Part shown: positions 23,909 through 32,017 of the stretch, in pieces
Layout of the letters: each line of letters opens with the position of its first letter
Numbering within the stretch: the first letter of the stretch is position 1
Origin: an uncultured Lachnospiraceae bacterium
GTDB taxonomy: Bacteria; Bacillota; Clostridia; Lachnospirales; Lachnospiraceae
Reading direction: 5' to 3'
Length of the DNA: 35,130 nt
Assembly (NCBI GenBank): GCA_902785055.1
Contig: CACZXG010000040.1
Coordinates: 1-35,130, forward strand
The notes under the pieces: generated by a model
The model's database searches: none
The model's input: the letters and a program-made list of their open reading frames with translations, nothing else
Told to the model about the DNA's origin: nothing
Program-made: the position numbers and the translations under genes

Positions 23909-25426
23909 TCAAAGCCTTCCCTCTCCGATCGCCGTCAGTATTGCCAGGATCGGTCCCGGGAACATGCCGAACAGGATGTTGCACACCCCGAAAACATAGA
24001 GGGGAACAAGCATGAGCGGCCCCGCCTCCCGGACTTTGCTGTCCTTATACAGATCCTTTTCATCCAGAGGGAAGAAGGCTCTCACCGATATGCTGATCGT
24101 GTACATCGCGCACAGAAAAGCAGCGATGATCAGCGCCGCAACCCCTGCATACAGAAGATAGGGAAGGATCCGCGAGACGGTCGAATCCGCTGTCCGCATT
24201 CGCATAGCATCCGTAGCAGCCCCGAGTCCTGCTGACAGCAGCTGCCATTTGGAGACAAATCCGCAGAAAGGTGGGATTCCGGTCAGGGAGAGCGCGCACA
24301 GCGTGTAGACAGTGAAGGTCGCAGGCATACGCCGGCCGATCCCGTTCAGCTCATATATATAGGATTTGCGGGCCTGGTGCATAAAGGCTCCCGCGCACAT
24401 GAACAGGCTGATCTTGATGATGCCGTGAAATACCATATGCGCCAGTCCTGCCTTGAGCCCCTGCGGCGACAGCGTCATAACTCCCAGCAGCATATAGGAC
24501 AGATTGCTCATTGTGGAGTAGGCGAGTCGTCTTTTGAAATGACGCTCCCTCAGAGCCTGGACGGCGCCGAAGAGAAGTGAAAAGACCGCCAGCGCAAGGC
24601 AGACTGCCTGTGCCGCTGTCCCCCGCAGATAATCCGCCCCGAAGACGAAATACGTCATCCGCATGACTGCAAAAACGCCCGAATTGACCACCGCTACCGC
24701 ATGCAGAAGCGCTGTTACAGGTGTCGGCGCGACAGAAGCCGTCGGCAGCCAGTCGTGCAGGGGAAATACCGCCGCCTTGGCGCCAAAACCGACAAAGCCC
24801 ATCACGAAAGCCAATTGCATCATACCTGCGTCATAAGATGCATTAATACTCCCGCCATAGCGAAAACTTCCCGCCATTCCGAACATCGTGGTCAGAACAA
24901 CTGCCATAAAGCCCAGAGAAGCGCCTCCAATGGTGTAAGCGGCATATTTTCGCCCCGCATACATACTCTCGTGCCCTCCGTAATGGGACACCAGCGGGAT
25001 CGTCACCAGCGTCAGCATTTCGATAAATACATACATCGTGATCATGTCCGCCGAGTAGCAGACGCCCAGCGTCACGCCGTAGGTCATCATATAAAAGGCA
25101 AAAAAGCGGTCTCGCCCTTCGTCACCCTTCATATACTCGAAGGCATACAGAAGGACGAGCGGCCACATTACGGAGATCATGATCGCGAACACATTCGCCA
25201 TGCCGTCCACGCAGAAGTTCACCGCAAACCCGCGGGTGAAGCTGTAGATCGTGACGGAATCGCGCTGTACCCAGAGGGCAGCCGCCCAGACACAGGCAGA
25301 CGTCAAAAGGGCCACAGCTTCGCAGCAGATTCTCCTTTTCTTTTCACTTTCCAAAGGTCTGATCAACATCGCCAGTCCGCCCGCAATGGGCAGCAGGATC
25401 GGGATCAGCAAAAATACAGGGCTCAA
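23909..25426 (-). CDS. Antiporter-like subunit (MrpD/NuoN-like), third of four
   Basis: The 505-residue polytopic membrane protein has E136 (MYVFIEMLTL) and K217/H224 (FGAKAAVFPLHDWLPTA). At the position where its sisters have a lysine in the next helix, this protein has LLHAVAVVNSG (H242, N248), a difference that may alter its ion pathway. The C-terminal helices end in GPILAILTAI. The start is a TTG at 25426 with AGGAG 7 bases upstream. It sits 25 bases after the 480-residue subunit gene and belongs to the same operon. Orthology to one specific Mrp or Nuo subunit cannot be fixed by eye. Confidence 0.85.
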   Translation of the reverse strand: MSPVFLLIPILLPIAGGLAMLIRPLESEKKRRICCEAVALLTSACVWAAALWVQRDSVTIYSFTRGFAVNFCVDGMANVFAIMISVMWPLVLLYAFEYMKGDEGRDRFFAFYMMTYGVTLGVCYSADMITMYVFIEMLTLVTIPLVSHYGGHESMYAGRKYAAYTIGGASLGFMAVVLTTMFGMAGSFRYGGSINASYDAGMMQLAFVMGFVGFGAKAAVFPLHDWLPTASVAPTPVTALLHAVAVVNSGVFAVMRMTYFVFGADYLRGTAAQAVCLALAVFSLLFGAVQALRERHFKRRLAYSTMSNLSYMLLGVMTLSPQGLKAGLAHMVFHGIIKISLFMCAGAFMHQARKSYIYELNGIGRRMPATFTVYTLCALSLTGIPPFCGFVSKWQLLSAGLGAATDAMRMRTADSTVSRILPYLLYAGVAALIIAAFLCAMYTISISVRAFFPLDEKDLYKDSKVREAGPLMLVPLYVFGVCNILFGMFPGPILAILTAIGEGRL

Positions 25427-25451
25427 GATCGATCTCCTCCCGTTTTCAGTG

Positions 25452-26894
25452 TCAGAATACCAGTCCTCCCATAAAGGAACTTCCGAATACGCCTACCAGC
25501 AGGGATCCCGCGCACAGGATGAACATCGGGATCAGCATAAGCGCATTGGGCTCAGCTTTCTCATCGTCTTCGTATCCCGTCACCATACCCGGGAAGTAAC
25601 CGTCTACCATGACCGGCAGCAGATAGCCCGCGGTCAGGAGCGCTGAGATCAGCAGGACCACAGGACCCAGGACCGCGAAAACGCCCGCTCCGCTGTCCAT
25701 AGCCGCCGTCGCGATGGCCCATTTACTGGTGAATCCGCCCATCGGCGGTATTCCCACAAGGGAGATGGAAGCAAGTGTGAAGCACGCCAGTGTAAGAGGC
25801 ATTCTCCTGCCGATCCCCATAAGTTCGGTAACCCTGCGGATCCCGAGCTTATAGATAAAGACGCCGGCCACCAGGAACAGGCAGCCTTTGGCGCAGGCGT
25901 GGCTGAACACATGCAGAAGCCCTCCCCGCAAACCCGCGTCTGTCAAAAGAGAGAGCGAGAGCATGATATAGGAGATCTGGCTGACTGTGGAATAAGCAAG
26001 TCTCTTCTTGAGATTTACCTCGCCGAAAGCCATAGTGGAACCCATGAGGATCGTCAGGGTCGCGAGGCACATCCAGGCGAGCTGCGCCCAGGTCCCCCGG
26101 AGAACCTGATCCCCCACAGAGAAATATACAAGCCGGATCACCGCCAGAACGCCTCCCTTGGCGATCATAGCGGACAAAAGCGCGGAGGCGGGAGCCGGCG
26201 CGATGGGATGCGCGGTCGGAAGCCATCCGTGAAGCGGATACATACCCGCTTTGGCGCCGAAGCCGACAATACCCGCCAGAACAGCCGCCAGAAGGACAGT
26301 CTCAGCGCCGGTATATTTTGACGGATCCAGGAAGCCGCCGTAGACGAACAGCTCCGGATTCCCAGCGAAGTGATAGACGAAGAAAATAGCGAGGAGGCCC
26401 ATCATAGCGCCCGCCACTGAGTAGAACAGGTACTTGAGACCTGCCGCGACAGCCTCTTTGGTCCTCTCATGGAGCACCAGCGGCATAGAGGTCAGTGTCA
26501 GGAACTCGAAACTCAGGTACATCGTGACCAGATTCCCCGCGAAGCATTCCGCAATGAGCGCTCCCATGGAGATCAGGTAGAATGCGTAGAAAGTCGGGAT
26601 CCGCTCCTCCATCTTCATGTACTCGAAGGAATAAAAGAGCACGGAGGTGTACAGCAGTATTGTCACTGCCAGGAAGCACCTGCCCAGCGTGTCAGCTCTG
26701 AAGATTATAGCCACACCTTCTGATAGTTCCGACAGGCGCAGCGTACCGCCGCTCATTGCCGCAAAAACAGCGGCGATATCTGTAAGGAGCACGCTGCACA
26801 TGTACAGTATCTTTCTCGTCCGGTCCTCCATGGGGACCGCCGATATCACGATCCCTGCCGCTACAGGTATCAGTATCGCCGCGATCATCAGCAT
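25452..26894 (-). CDS. Antiporter-like subunit (MrpD/NuoM-like), second of four
   Basis: The 480-residue polytopic protein has all the expected charged residues: E130 (MYLSFEFLTL), K215 and H222 (FGAKAGMYPLHGWLPTAHPIAPAP) and K246 (AMIAKGG). A later NGFTSK-like site is present as GGFTSKWAI. These residues form the half-channels and the central hydrophilic axis in complex I and Mrp antiporters. GGGAGG lies 7 bases before the ATG. It follows the 495-residue subunit by 13 bases. Of the four, it is the closest to a standard MrpD by motif. Confidence 0.87.
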   Translation of the reverse strand: MLMIAAILIPVAAGIVISAVPMEDRTRKILYMCSVLLTDIAAVFAAMSGGTLRLSELSEGVAIIFRADTLGRCFLAVTILLYTSVLFYSFEYMKMEERIPTFYAFYLISMGALIAECFAGNLVTMYLSFEFLTLTSMPLVLHERTKEAVAAGLKYLFYSVAGAMMGLLAIFFVYHFAGNPELFVYGGFLDPSKYTGAETVLLAAVLAGIVGFGAKAGMYPLHGWLPTAHPIAPAPASALLSAMIAKGGVLAVIRLVYFSVGDQVLRGTWAQLAWMCLATLTILMGSTMAFGEVNLKKRLAYSTVSQISYIMLSLSLLTDAGLRGGLLHVFSHACAKGCLFLVAGVFIYKLGIRRVTELMGIGRRMPLTLACFTLASISLVGIPPMGGFTSKWAIATAAMDSGAGVFAVLGPVVLLISALLTAGYLLPVMVDGYFPGMVTGYEDDEKAEPNALMLIPMFILCAGSLLVGVFGSSFMGGLVF

Positions 26895-26907
26895 GTCTTA
26901 ACCTCCC

Positions 26908-28395
26908 TCAGTAGAACATTCCAAATCCCTGCCCGATCAGCGCCGCGAAAACGCCGCTGAAAAGTCCCATCGCCAGATTGGCAAGTGTCAGGACGGCCAT
27001 TGGGATATTGTAATCCAGATGGTGTCTGACTTTCTCTTTTGCAGAGTCAGATTGTGTATAGATACGAATCAGTGTCCTTATAAAGTACAATGCGTTCAGC
27101 AGTGAACTTGCCGCCAGCGCCAGCATGACCAGGATCAGCTTGATCCCTCCCCTGTCCGCGGCCGCCATGGCAAAAAAGAGCTTTGACGAAAAGCCTGCGA
27201 AAATGGGGATACCGATCATCGAAAGGCTCGGGATCAGGAAAAACAGCCCCGCATTGGGATCTCTGAGGGCGCAGCCCTGCAGGTTCTTAAACCGGAGACT
27301 GTTTCCGGACACTGCCGCAAGTCTCGGCGTTGTCAGAAACAGCTGGGATTTGGTGACCGCGTGGGCCATGATGTGGAACACCGCTGCAGTAAAGCCTGCA
27401 GTGCCTCCAAGTCCTATCCCCATATAAATGTAGCCGATCTGTGCCGCTGACGAGAAAGCCACCATTCGGTTGATATTCTCCGCCCGGATCGCCGAGACTG
27501 AGCCAAACACCATTCCGCACAACCCCAGCACAAACAAGACGTTTCGGATCGGCATATCCGTAAAGATCTCGATCCCGATCACGCGCCAGTATATTTTGAT
27601 CAATAAGAAGATGTAGCACTTGGAGACCAGGGAGGAGAGCACCGCTCCGGAAGTGGGCGTCGCCCAGCCGTAAGTATCCGGCATCCAGTAATGGAAAGGG
27701 AAAAGGCCGCTCTTGATCGAGAGTCCGATGGTCAGGATCCCCGTCGCCATGATCAGCACGACCCTGGCACCCGGATCCTGGTAAAGCGCTGCGATCTCAC
27801 TATGCATCGGCACCATCAGAAGATTTCCTGTAATGTCGTACAGGAGCACGACTCCCAGAAGAAACAGTCCCGATCCCACCAGATTGAGGATCATGTAGCG
27901 CACCGCGGCCAGTGTCGTTCTGCCGATCTCACGCACGATCAGGACGCCGCAGCTTGTCAGTGTCAGGATCTCCAGAAATACGTACCCGGAGAAAATATCG
28001 TTGGTCCAGGTCATCGCCATCAGAGCTGCAGTCATCAGGTTCAGGATCGCGTAATAGATATTGACCTTGCTCTCGTCAATATCCTTGCGGACATAGTGCT
28101 GACCTGCCAGAACCGCGCACAGCATCACTGCGATGAACAGGACCGCGATCGACGCTTCCAGCGTACCAGCCCGAAGCTCATTCCCCCAGGGGGCGGGAAA
28201 TTCTCCCAATACATAGGTAAAGGCTTCCCCGGTCACCACCGTATAGCGAAGAACCGCTGTCACCATGACTGCCAAAACGCACTCATACAGGATCGTATAT
28301 ATTCTTGCTGTTTTGCCGCTCAGCATAGTGCACAAAACGCCTGAGAACAGGCTCAGCACAACGCTGAACATCGGAAAGTTTCTGATAAATTCCAC
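26908..28395 (-). CDS. Antiporter-like subunit (MrpD/MbhH-like), first of four
   Basis: The 495-residue polytopic membrane protein sits directly after mrpC, the position of MrpD in Mrp and MbhH in Mbh operons. It has E142 (GYVFLEILTLTS), K228 and H235 (LSIKSGLFPFHYWMPD) and K259 (LVSKCYIF). The FPFHYWMPD form differs from the FPLHxWLP of its sisters. The start is a GTG at 28395 with AAGGAG 6 bases upstream, and it follows mrpC by 12 bases. It is expected to move H+ or Na+ across the membrane as part of the antiporter complex. Confidence 0.86.
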   Translation of the reverse strand: MEFIRNFPMFSVVLSLFSGVLCTMLSGKTARIYTILYECVLAVMVTAVLRYTVVTGEAFTYVLGEFPAPWGNELRAGTLEASIAVLFIAVMLCAVLAGQHYVRKDIDESKVNIYYAILNLMTAALMAMTWTNDIFSGYVFLEILTLTSCGVLIVREIGRTTLAAVRYMILNLVGSGLFLLGVVLLYDITGNLLMVPMHSEIAALYQDPGARVVLIMATGILTIGLSIKSGLFPFHYWMPDTYGWATPTSGAVLSSLVSKCYIFLLIKIYWRVIGIEIFTDMPIRNVLFVLGLCGMVFGSVSAIRAENINRMVAFSSAAQIGYIYMGIGLGGTAGFTAAVFHIMAHAVTKSQLFLTTPRLAAVSGNSLRFKNLQGCALRDPNAGLFFLIPSLSMIGIPIFAGFSSKLFFAMAAADRGGIKLILVMLALAASSLLNALYFIRTLIRIYTQSDSAKEKVRHHLDYNIPMAVLTLANLAMGLFSGVFAALIGQGFGMFY

Positions 28396-28407
28396 TGTCG
28401 GCTCCTT

Positions 28408-28785
28408 TTAGCGGTCATCTTCCAGATGATCGGCCATTCTGTAAATCTCGTCCAGGTTCAGCGTGTGATAGCGCATATACAGGCGGACTGTCAGTGAGAG
28501 CATGATCGCCGTCACCGAGACGGATACGACAATGCCGGTCAGGACCAGCGACGCCGGAAGCGGATTGATGTAAGCTTCCGTGCTCTGCACGCCGTTTACG
28601 ATGATCGGCGCTTTGCGGCCCTCAATATATCCCATGGAAGCCAGGAACAGGAATACGCCCGTGTCCATGACGTTGAGCCCGATCAGTTTCCTGAACAGAT
28701 TTCTGTGAAAGAGAAGCATCGTAAATCCTATGCCGAATAAAACAACAGCCACGGCTTCCGTGCTGTTGGCGATCAGGTTTTCCAT
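28408..28785 (-). CDS. mrpC: MrpC / NuoK-like subunit
   Basis: The 125-residue protein has three transmembrane helices. It carries the NuoK/MnhC signature LFRKLIGLNVMDTGVFLFL and PLPASLVLTGIVVSVSVTAIMLSL, in which the PxPxALVLTAIVI-type stretch is diagnostic. I chose the ATG at 28785, which shares its A with the stop of mrpB (TGATG) and has GGAGG 9 bases upstream; the longer frame to 29169 is the shadow of mrpB. In complex I, NuoK forms part of the ion path next to the antiporter-like subunits. Confidence 0.93.
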   Translation of the reverse strand: MENLIANSTEAVAVVLFGIGFTMLLFHRNLFRKLIGLNVMDTGVFLFLASMGYIEGRKAPIIVNGVQSTEAYINPLPASLVLTGIVVSVSVTAIMLSLTVRLYMRYHTLNLDEIYRMADHLEDDR

Positions 28786-29756
28786 CACTCGTTTCCTCCG
28801 ATACTGCCCCTGCGGAACAGACTGTAAAAGCCGAACATCGTGGTTGCCACCACAAGACCCACCGCAATATCCAGAGGGAGGATCAGGCCGCCGCTGAGAA
28901 TCGCGCCGGGCGTTCCCTTTGGAATGTGGTTCTCCAACCCGTTCGCCCCGGTAAAGAACACATATCCCTTCGCAAAACTGTAAAATCCAAGTGAAAAGAA
29001 GGCGATCAGATTCGCGGCCCTCTTCGTGATCACTCTGTCGGTGCTCCTGAATCCGAAAGCTGCCGCGCAGATGATCAGACCTGACCCCAGCACCGCACCG
29101 CCGGAGAAACCGCCGCCGGGCGAGATCTGCCCGTTCAGCAGCACATACGCGCCATAAAGGAACAGGCACGGGAGCAGGACCGCTGCCACCATTTTCATGA
29201 TGGACTCTCTGTAGAGCTCGTGGTATTTCTCATCGCGGATCGTATAAAAGTCCTCATACTGGGTGCGCATGTTCTTTGAATCCCTGAGCAGGAGCACAGT
29301 CACACACATCAGCGCCGTGAACAATACATGGGACTCCCCCAGCGTATCGAACGCCCTGTAGTCCAGGATGATCCCCGAGATTATATTCACTGCGCCCGTC
29401 TCCTGGAGGCCGTTCTCCACATATCTTTTCACCACCAGAGCGCTCTCCGGATTCTCCACGCCGTAGCGCGGCAGATATGAGATCGTGAACAGGAGCATGC
29501 CGATCAGCAGGACACAGCTGACCACCGCCACAGAAGAATAAAAAACGTTAAATCCTCTGTTTTCTGTCAGGATCAGTTTCTGCACCCACTGTGTGCTGCG
29601 CACATAATTTCTATAATACTCTTTCTCTGTTTTGACCTTTTCCCTAGGACTGTCATGAACTTCTTCACCGTCCATGATATTTTCGAGAAGATCATGGTCC
29701 TCTCCGTCAGGGATCGGCTCCTCTTCCACATCAAAATTCAAATCGAAGATCTTCAC
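28785..29756 (-). CDS. mrpB: Fusion of MbhE-like and MrpB (MnhB) domains
   Basis: The 323-residue protein has an acidic cytoplasmic N terminus (about 1-65), a transmembrane helix, then an MbhE-like segment (VNIISGIILDYRAFDTLGE, about 120-140) and a following helix. The C-terminal half is MnhB/MrpB, recognised by GAYVLLNGQISPGGGFSGG and four helices. In Mrp the MbhE part is the tail of MrpA; in Mbh it is a separate gene. Here it is joined to MrpB. The start is a GTG at 29756 with GGGAG 7 bases upstream, 2 bases after the previous stop. The N-terminal extension is absent in most relatives, and its role is unknown. Confidence 0.88.
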   Translation of the reverse strand: MKIFDLNFDVEEEPIPDGEDHDLLENIMDGEEVHDSPREKVKTEKEYYRNYVRSTQWVQKLILTENRGFNVFYSSVAVVSCVLLIGMLLFTISYLPRYGVENPESALVVKRYVENGLQETGAVNIISGIILDYRAFDTLGESHVLFTALMCVTVLLLRDSKNMRTQYEDFYTIRDEKYHELYRESIMKMVAAVLLPCLFLYGAYVLLNGQISPGGGFSGGAVLGSGLIICAAAFGFRSTDRVITKRAANLIAFFSLGFYSFAKGYVFFTGANGLENHIPKGTPGAILSGGLILPLDIAVGLVVATTMFGFYSLFRRGSIGGNE

Positions 29757-29758
29757 GT

Positions 29759-30109
29759 TTATTCTCCCGTTATCCCGGATTCCGAACTGCCCTCTTCCTG
29801 TGAGGCCTCAGCGATCTGTACGGGATCGCTCATCCCCGCCTCCTGCTGCAGCGCCTCCATTCTCAGGTCTTCTGTGTGGATTCTCCGCAGCGTCAGCATG
29901 AACAGTACACTGCTGACGCCCGCTCCGACAGCCGCCTCCGTGATCGCAAGGTCCGGCGACTCCAGAAGCACCCACAAAATACACATGATCGAACTGTAAG
30001 ACATAAATATGATCACTGCCTGCAGAAGACTTTTTCCGAAATTTACGCCCACGGCGCAGACCACCAGCAGGATCAGCAGTATGATTTCGGCAATCTTAGT
30101 CAGCGCCAT
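29759..30109 (-). CDS. MbhD-like subunit (DUF4040)
   Basis: The 116-residue protein has three transmembrane helices and the MbhD signature SPDLAITEAAVGAGVSSVLF. That segment forms part of the ion-translocating core next to NuoK/NuoJ-like subunits and is otherwise found at the C terminus of MrpA. I chose the ATG at 30109 (AGGAG 6 bases upstream), which overlaps the mrpG end by 14 bases. An acidic C-terminal tail (about 85-116) is extra. Confidence 0.88.
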   Translation of the reverse strand: MALTKIAEIILLILLVVCAVGVNFGKSLLQAVIIFMSYSSIMCILWVLLESPDLAITEAAVGAGVSSVLFMLTLRRIHTEDLRMEALQQEAGMSDPVQIAEASQEEGSSESGITGE

Positions 30110-30473
30110 CGCCTTCTCCTTTCGTCTGTTTCTCACCAGTCTGTTCCGGGAGATCTTCCTGCTTCACATGTCTGCCCAGCAGCGGATTAGTATAGAATTC
30201 CACCTGCCCCAGGAAATGCGTGGAGACCGGCGAAGTGAACCACAGAAAGAACACGAGCACGATAAGTTTGAGCGTGTCCATGTCCAGTCCGCGCGCCACG
30301 GCCAGCGACGCGATCATGAGAAAGATCCCCGCCGTATCGCCGATTCCGGCGGCATGCATGCGGTTCAGAACAAATCCGAATCTATACGCTCCGAGCACCG
30401 CCGAGCCAAAAGAGCACAGGCCCAGTATGGCCAAAACTGCTGCTATAGCAAATCTGATCCATTCTAAAATCAT
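30096..30473 (-). CDS. mrpG: MrpG / MnhG subunit
   Basis: The 125-residue protein has three helices and the MnhG pattern LGAYRFGFVLNRMHAAGIGDTAG followed by LFFLW-like FFLWFTSPVSTHFL. The charged C-terminal tail (EQTGEKQTKGEGDGAD) is variable. GGAGGTG lies 7 bases before the ATG, and the start overlaps the mrpF stop (ATGA). It is part of the membrane arm of the antiporter complex. Confidence 0.92.
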   Translation of the reverse strand: MILEWIRFAIAAVLAILGLCSFGSAVLGAYRFGFVLNRMHAAGIGDTAGIFLMIASLAVARGLDMDTLKLIVLVFFLWFTSPVSTHFLGQVEFYTNPLLGRHVKQEDLPEQTGEKQTKGEGDGAD

Positions 30474-30823
30474 TTCTGTTCACCTCCGGATTCTCCGTCG
30501 GCCGCTTCCTCGTGTTTCATATCCCGGTCCAGTACCGGCGCCTTAGGCTTTGACGGCACGAACATGGACGCCATCATCAGTACCGCGACAAAACTGATCA
30601 TCGCGTAGATCATCGCGACATCCGCGAGATACCCCTCATCCAGAAGCACCGACAAAACGGCGATAGATGAGATCGTCATCGTTCCAAGCATGTTAACTGA
30701 CATGATCCGGTCCGTGCTGCGCGGCCCGATAATCGAGCGTATGACCATCGCGCCGATGAGCAGGATCAGGACGACCAGCACTCCTCCGTATAAAATCTGA
30801 TAAGCTTGTTCCACCGTCATCAC
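30470..30823 (-). CDS. mrpF: MrpF / MnhF subunit
   Basis: The 117-residue protein has three helices. The loop GPRSTDRIMSVNMLGT corresponds to the conserved GPxxxDRxxALD stretch of MrpF, and the third helix is DVAMIYAMISFVAVLMMA. The C-terminal tail is acidic and Gly-rich. The start is GTG at 30823 or ATG at 30820. Both overlap the mrpE stop, and AAAGG stands 7 or 10 bases upstream. Confidence 0.92.
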   Translation of the reverse strand: MMTVEQAYQILYGGVLVVLILLIGAMVIRSIIGPRSTDRIMSVNMLGTMTISSIAVLSVLLDEGYLADVAMIYAMISFVAVLMMASMFVPSKPKAPVLDRDMKHEEAADGESGGEQK

Positions 30824-31278
30824 AGCTTCACCTTTCCAAGCAGTTCCACAAATGTGGAGACCTCAATACCATCCGCATATTCCCTGCGCAGACAATGCAC
30901 AACAAAGCGGTCCCCCTCCTGAATGAGCGTATATGTTCCGGGCGTCAGAGTGATCGAATTTGCCAGAAGCGCATTCTGGAAATCAGCAGGCAGTCCCGAA
31001 TGAAACTCCACAATGACCGGATCCGGCTTTCCGTCAGCACTCCAGGCGAGTTTCGCTACTGCAAGGGAGGCCTTAAAGATCTCCCTGATCAAAACCAGCG
31101 TATAACGCAAAAAAAGCGGAAAGTTTCTCCAAAATCGGCGCTCGCTTTCCAAGCTGTAGCCCAGCACCTTTACCGCGAATAAAAGTGCAAGCGCAGTCAG
31201 CGCGGCGCCGAAAAGGAGAATTTCCGCATTCACCTTCCCATTCCATATGATCCACAGAAGAAACAGCAGTACCGCCAT
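30820..31278 (-). CDS. mrpE: MrpE / MnhE subunit, first gene of the antiporter operon
   Basis: The 152-residue protein has two N-terminal helices (LLFLLWIIWNG; LLFGAALTALALLFAVKVLG), a third near FPLFLRYTLVLIREIF, and the MnhE C-terminal domain with NSITLTPGTYTLIQEGDRFVVHCL. The NSITLTPGT stretch is highly characteristic. GGAG is 5 bases before the ATG. An extended -10 promoter lies 65 bases upstream. Nine more antiporter genes follow closely. Confidence 0.94.
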   Translation of the reverse strand: MAVLLFLLWIIWNGKVNAEILLFGAALTALALLFAVKVLGYSLESERRFWRNFPLFLRYTLVLIREIFKASLAVAKLAWSADGKPDPVIVEFHSGLPADFQNALLANSITLTPGTYTLIQEGDRFVVHCLRREYADGIEVSTFVELLGKVKL

Positions 31279-31342
31279 AATGTCTCCCGTCTTTAATCCA
31301 AAATAAAATCAGTTATTTGTGCAAATATGTAAATTTTCACTC

Positions 31343-31351
31343 TTTATAGCA
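31343..31351 (-). promoter_or_regulatory. Extended -10 promoter of the antiporter operon
   Basis: The minus strand reads TGCTATAAA: TATAAA (31343-31348) with a TGn extension (31349-31351). No good -35 lies 17 bases away. The start near 31336 gives a leader of about 58 bases before mrpE. Confidence 0.5.
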
Positions 31352-31363
31352 TACTCCTTAATC

Positions 31364-31425
31364 AAAAAAAAGCAACAAGCACCCTTTTTTTTCCGCTTTT
31401 TGCATTGATGCGGGAAAGGGTGCTT
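31364..31425 (-). terminator. Terminator of the GH3-GtrA operon
   Basis: AAGCACCC (31377-31384) pairs with GGGTGCTT (31418-31425), with an inner CCGC/GCGG. On the minus strand the stem is followed by GTTGC and TTTTTTTT. It lies 39 bases after the GtrA stop and directly before the antiporter promoter. Confidence 0.85.
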
Positions 31426-31463
31426 TGCTGCCTTTTTCAGGTTTGTTCCTTCAGGAACGTTAT

Positions 31464-32015
31464 TTACTTCTTCTCTCCGAATCCCGGCGCGAAGATCGTC
31501 TTATCAATAGCAAAGATGATGACCATCGCCACGCCGCCGGTCGCGATCGTAGTCACGATGTTGCGCACCGCGTCAGGAATACCGATGGCTGCCGTGACCG
31601 GGTTCCAGATACAGGTAAAGAGGTTCATGACCAGCATGACGCCGATCGTTCCCAGCGCATGGAAAAAGATCTGCAGGCCGACCGGGCCCTTGCTGCGGAA
31701 AGTGACGTTTCTCTGAAGCGGGAAGTTGATGCACTCTCCCAGAATGATAGATGTATAGTTCGCCAGGGTAAAGGCAAGTCCGCCGTCCGCCAGGCTGTTT
31801 CCGATTACCGCCAGAGTAAAGGGAACGCCGAACATCGTTGTTCTGATGCCGGGCCATACCCACTCTACATCTCCGACGATGCCGTGGAAAAAGCCGGGAA
31901 GGAAAGTCAGCAGCAGATACTTGATGAATGTGACCACGTAACTGAATAAGACAAACAGCCCGCCTTCACGGATCCATTGCGCCGCCTTGGGATGTTTTTC
32001 CAGAAAATCCTTCAT
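31464..32015 (-). CDS. GtrA-family membrane protein
   Basis: The 183-residue protein has four transmembrane segments and the GtrA signature INFPLQRNVTFRSKGP between the second and third. GtrA-like proteins are linked to transfer of lipid-linked sugars in cell-surface polysaccharide or O-antigen glucosylation, often as flippases; substrates are usually unknown. It lies 2 bases downstream of a GH3 gene and is the last gene of that operon. GGGAG is 10 bases before the ATG. A conserved link with GH3 enzymes would suggest sugar export or glycan trimming, but that is inference from one locus. Confidence 0.85.
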   Translation of the reverse strand: MKDFLEKHPKAAQWIREGGLFVLFSYVVTFIKYLLLTFLPGFFHGIVGDVEWVWPGIRTTMFGVPFTLAVIGNSLADGGLAFTLANYTSIILGECINFPLQRNVTFRSKGPVGLQIFFHALGTIGVMLVMNLFTCIWNPVTAAIGIPDAVRNIVTTIATGGVAMVIIFAIDKTIFAPGFGEKK

Positions 32016-32017
32016 TG

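Noticed and set aside
28786-29169. Longer N terminus for the mrpC frame
   Set aside because: It is the shadow of mrpB; the ATG at 28785 has a good ribosome binding site and gives a standard MrpC length.
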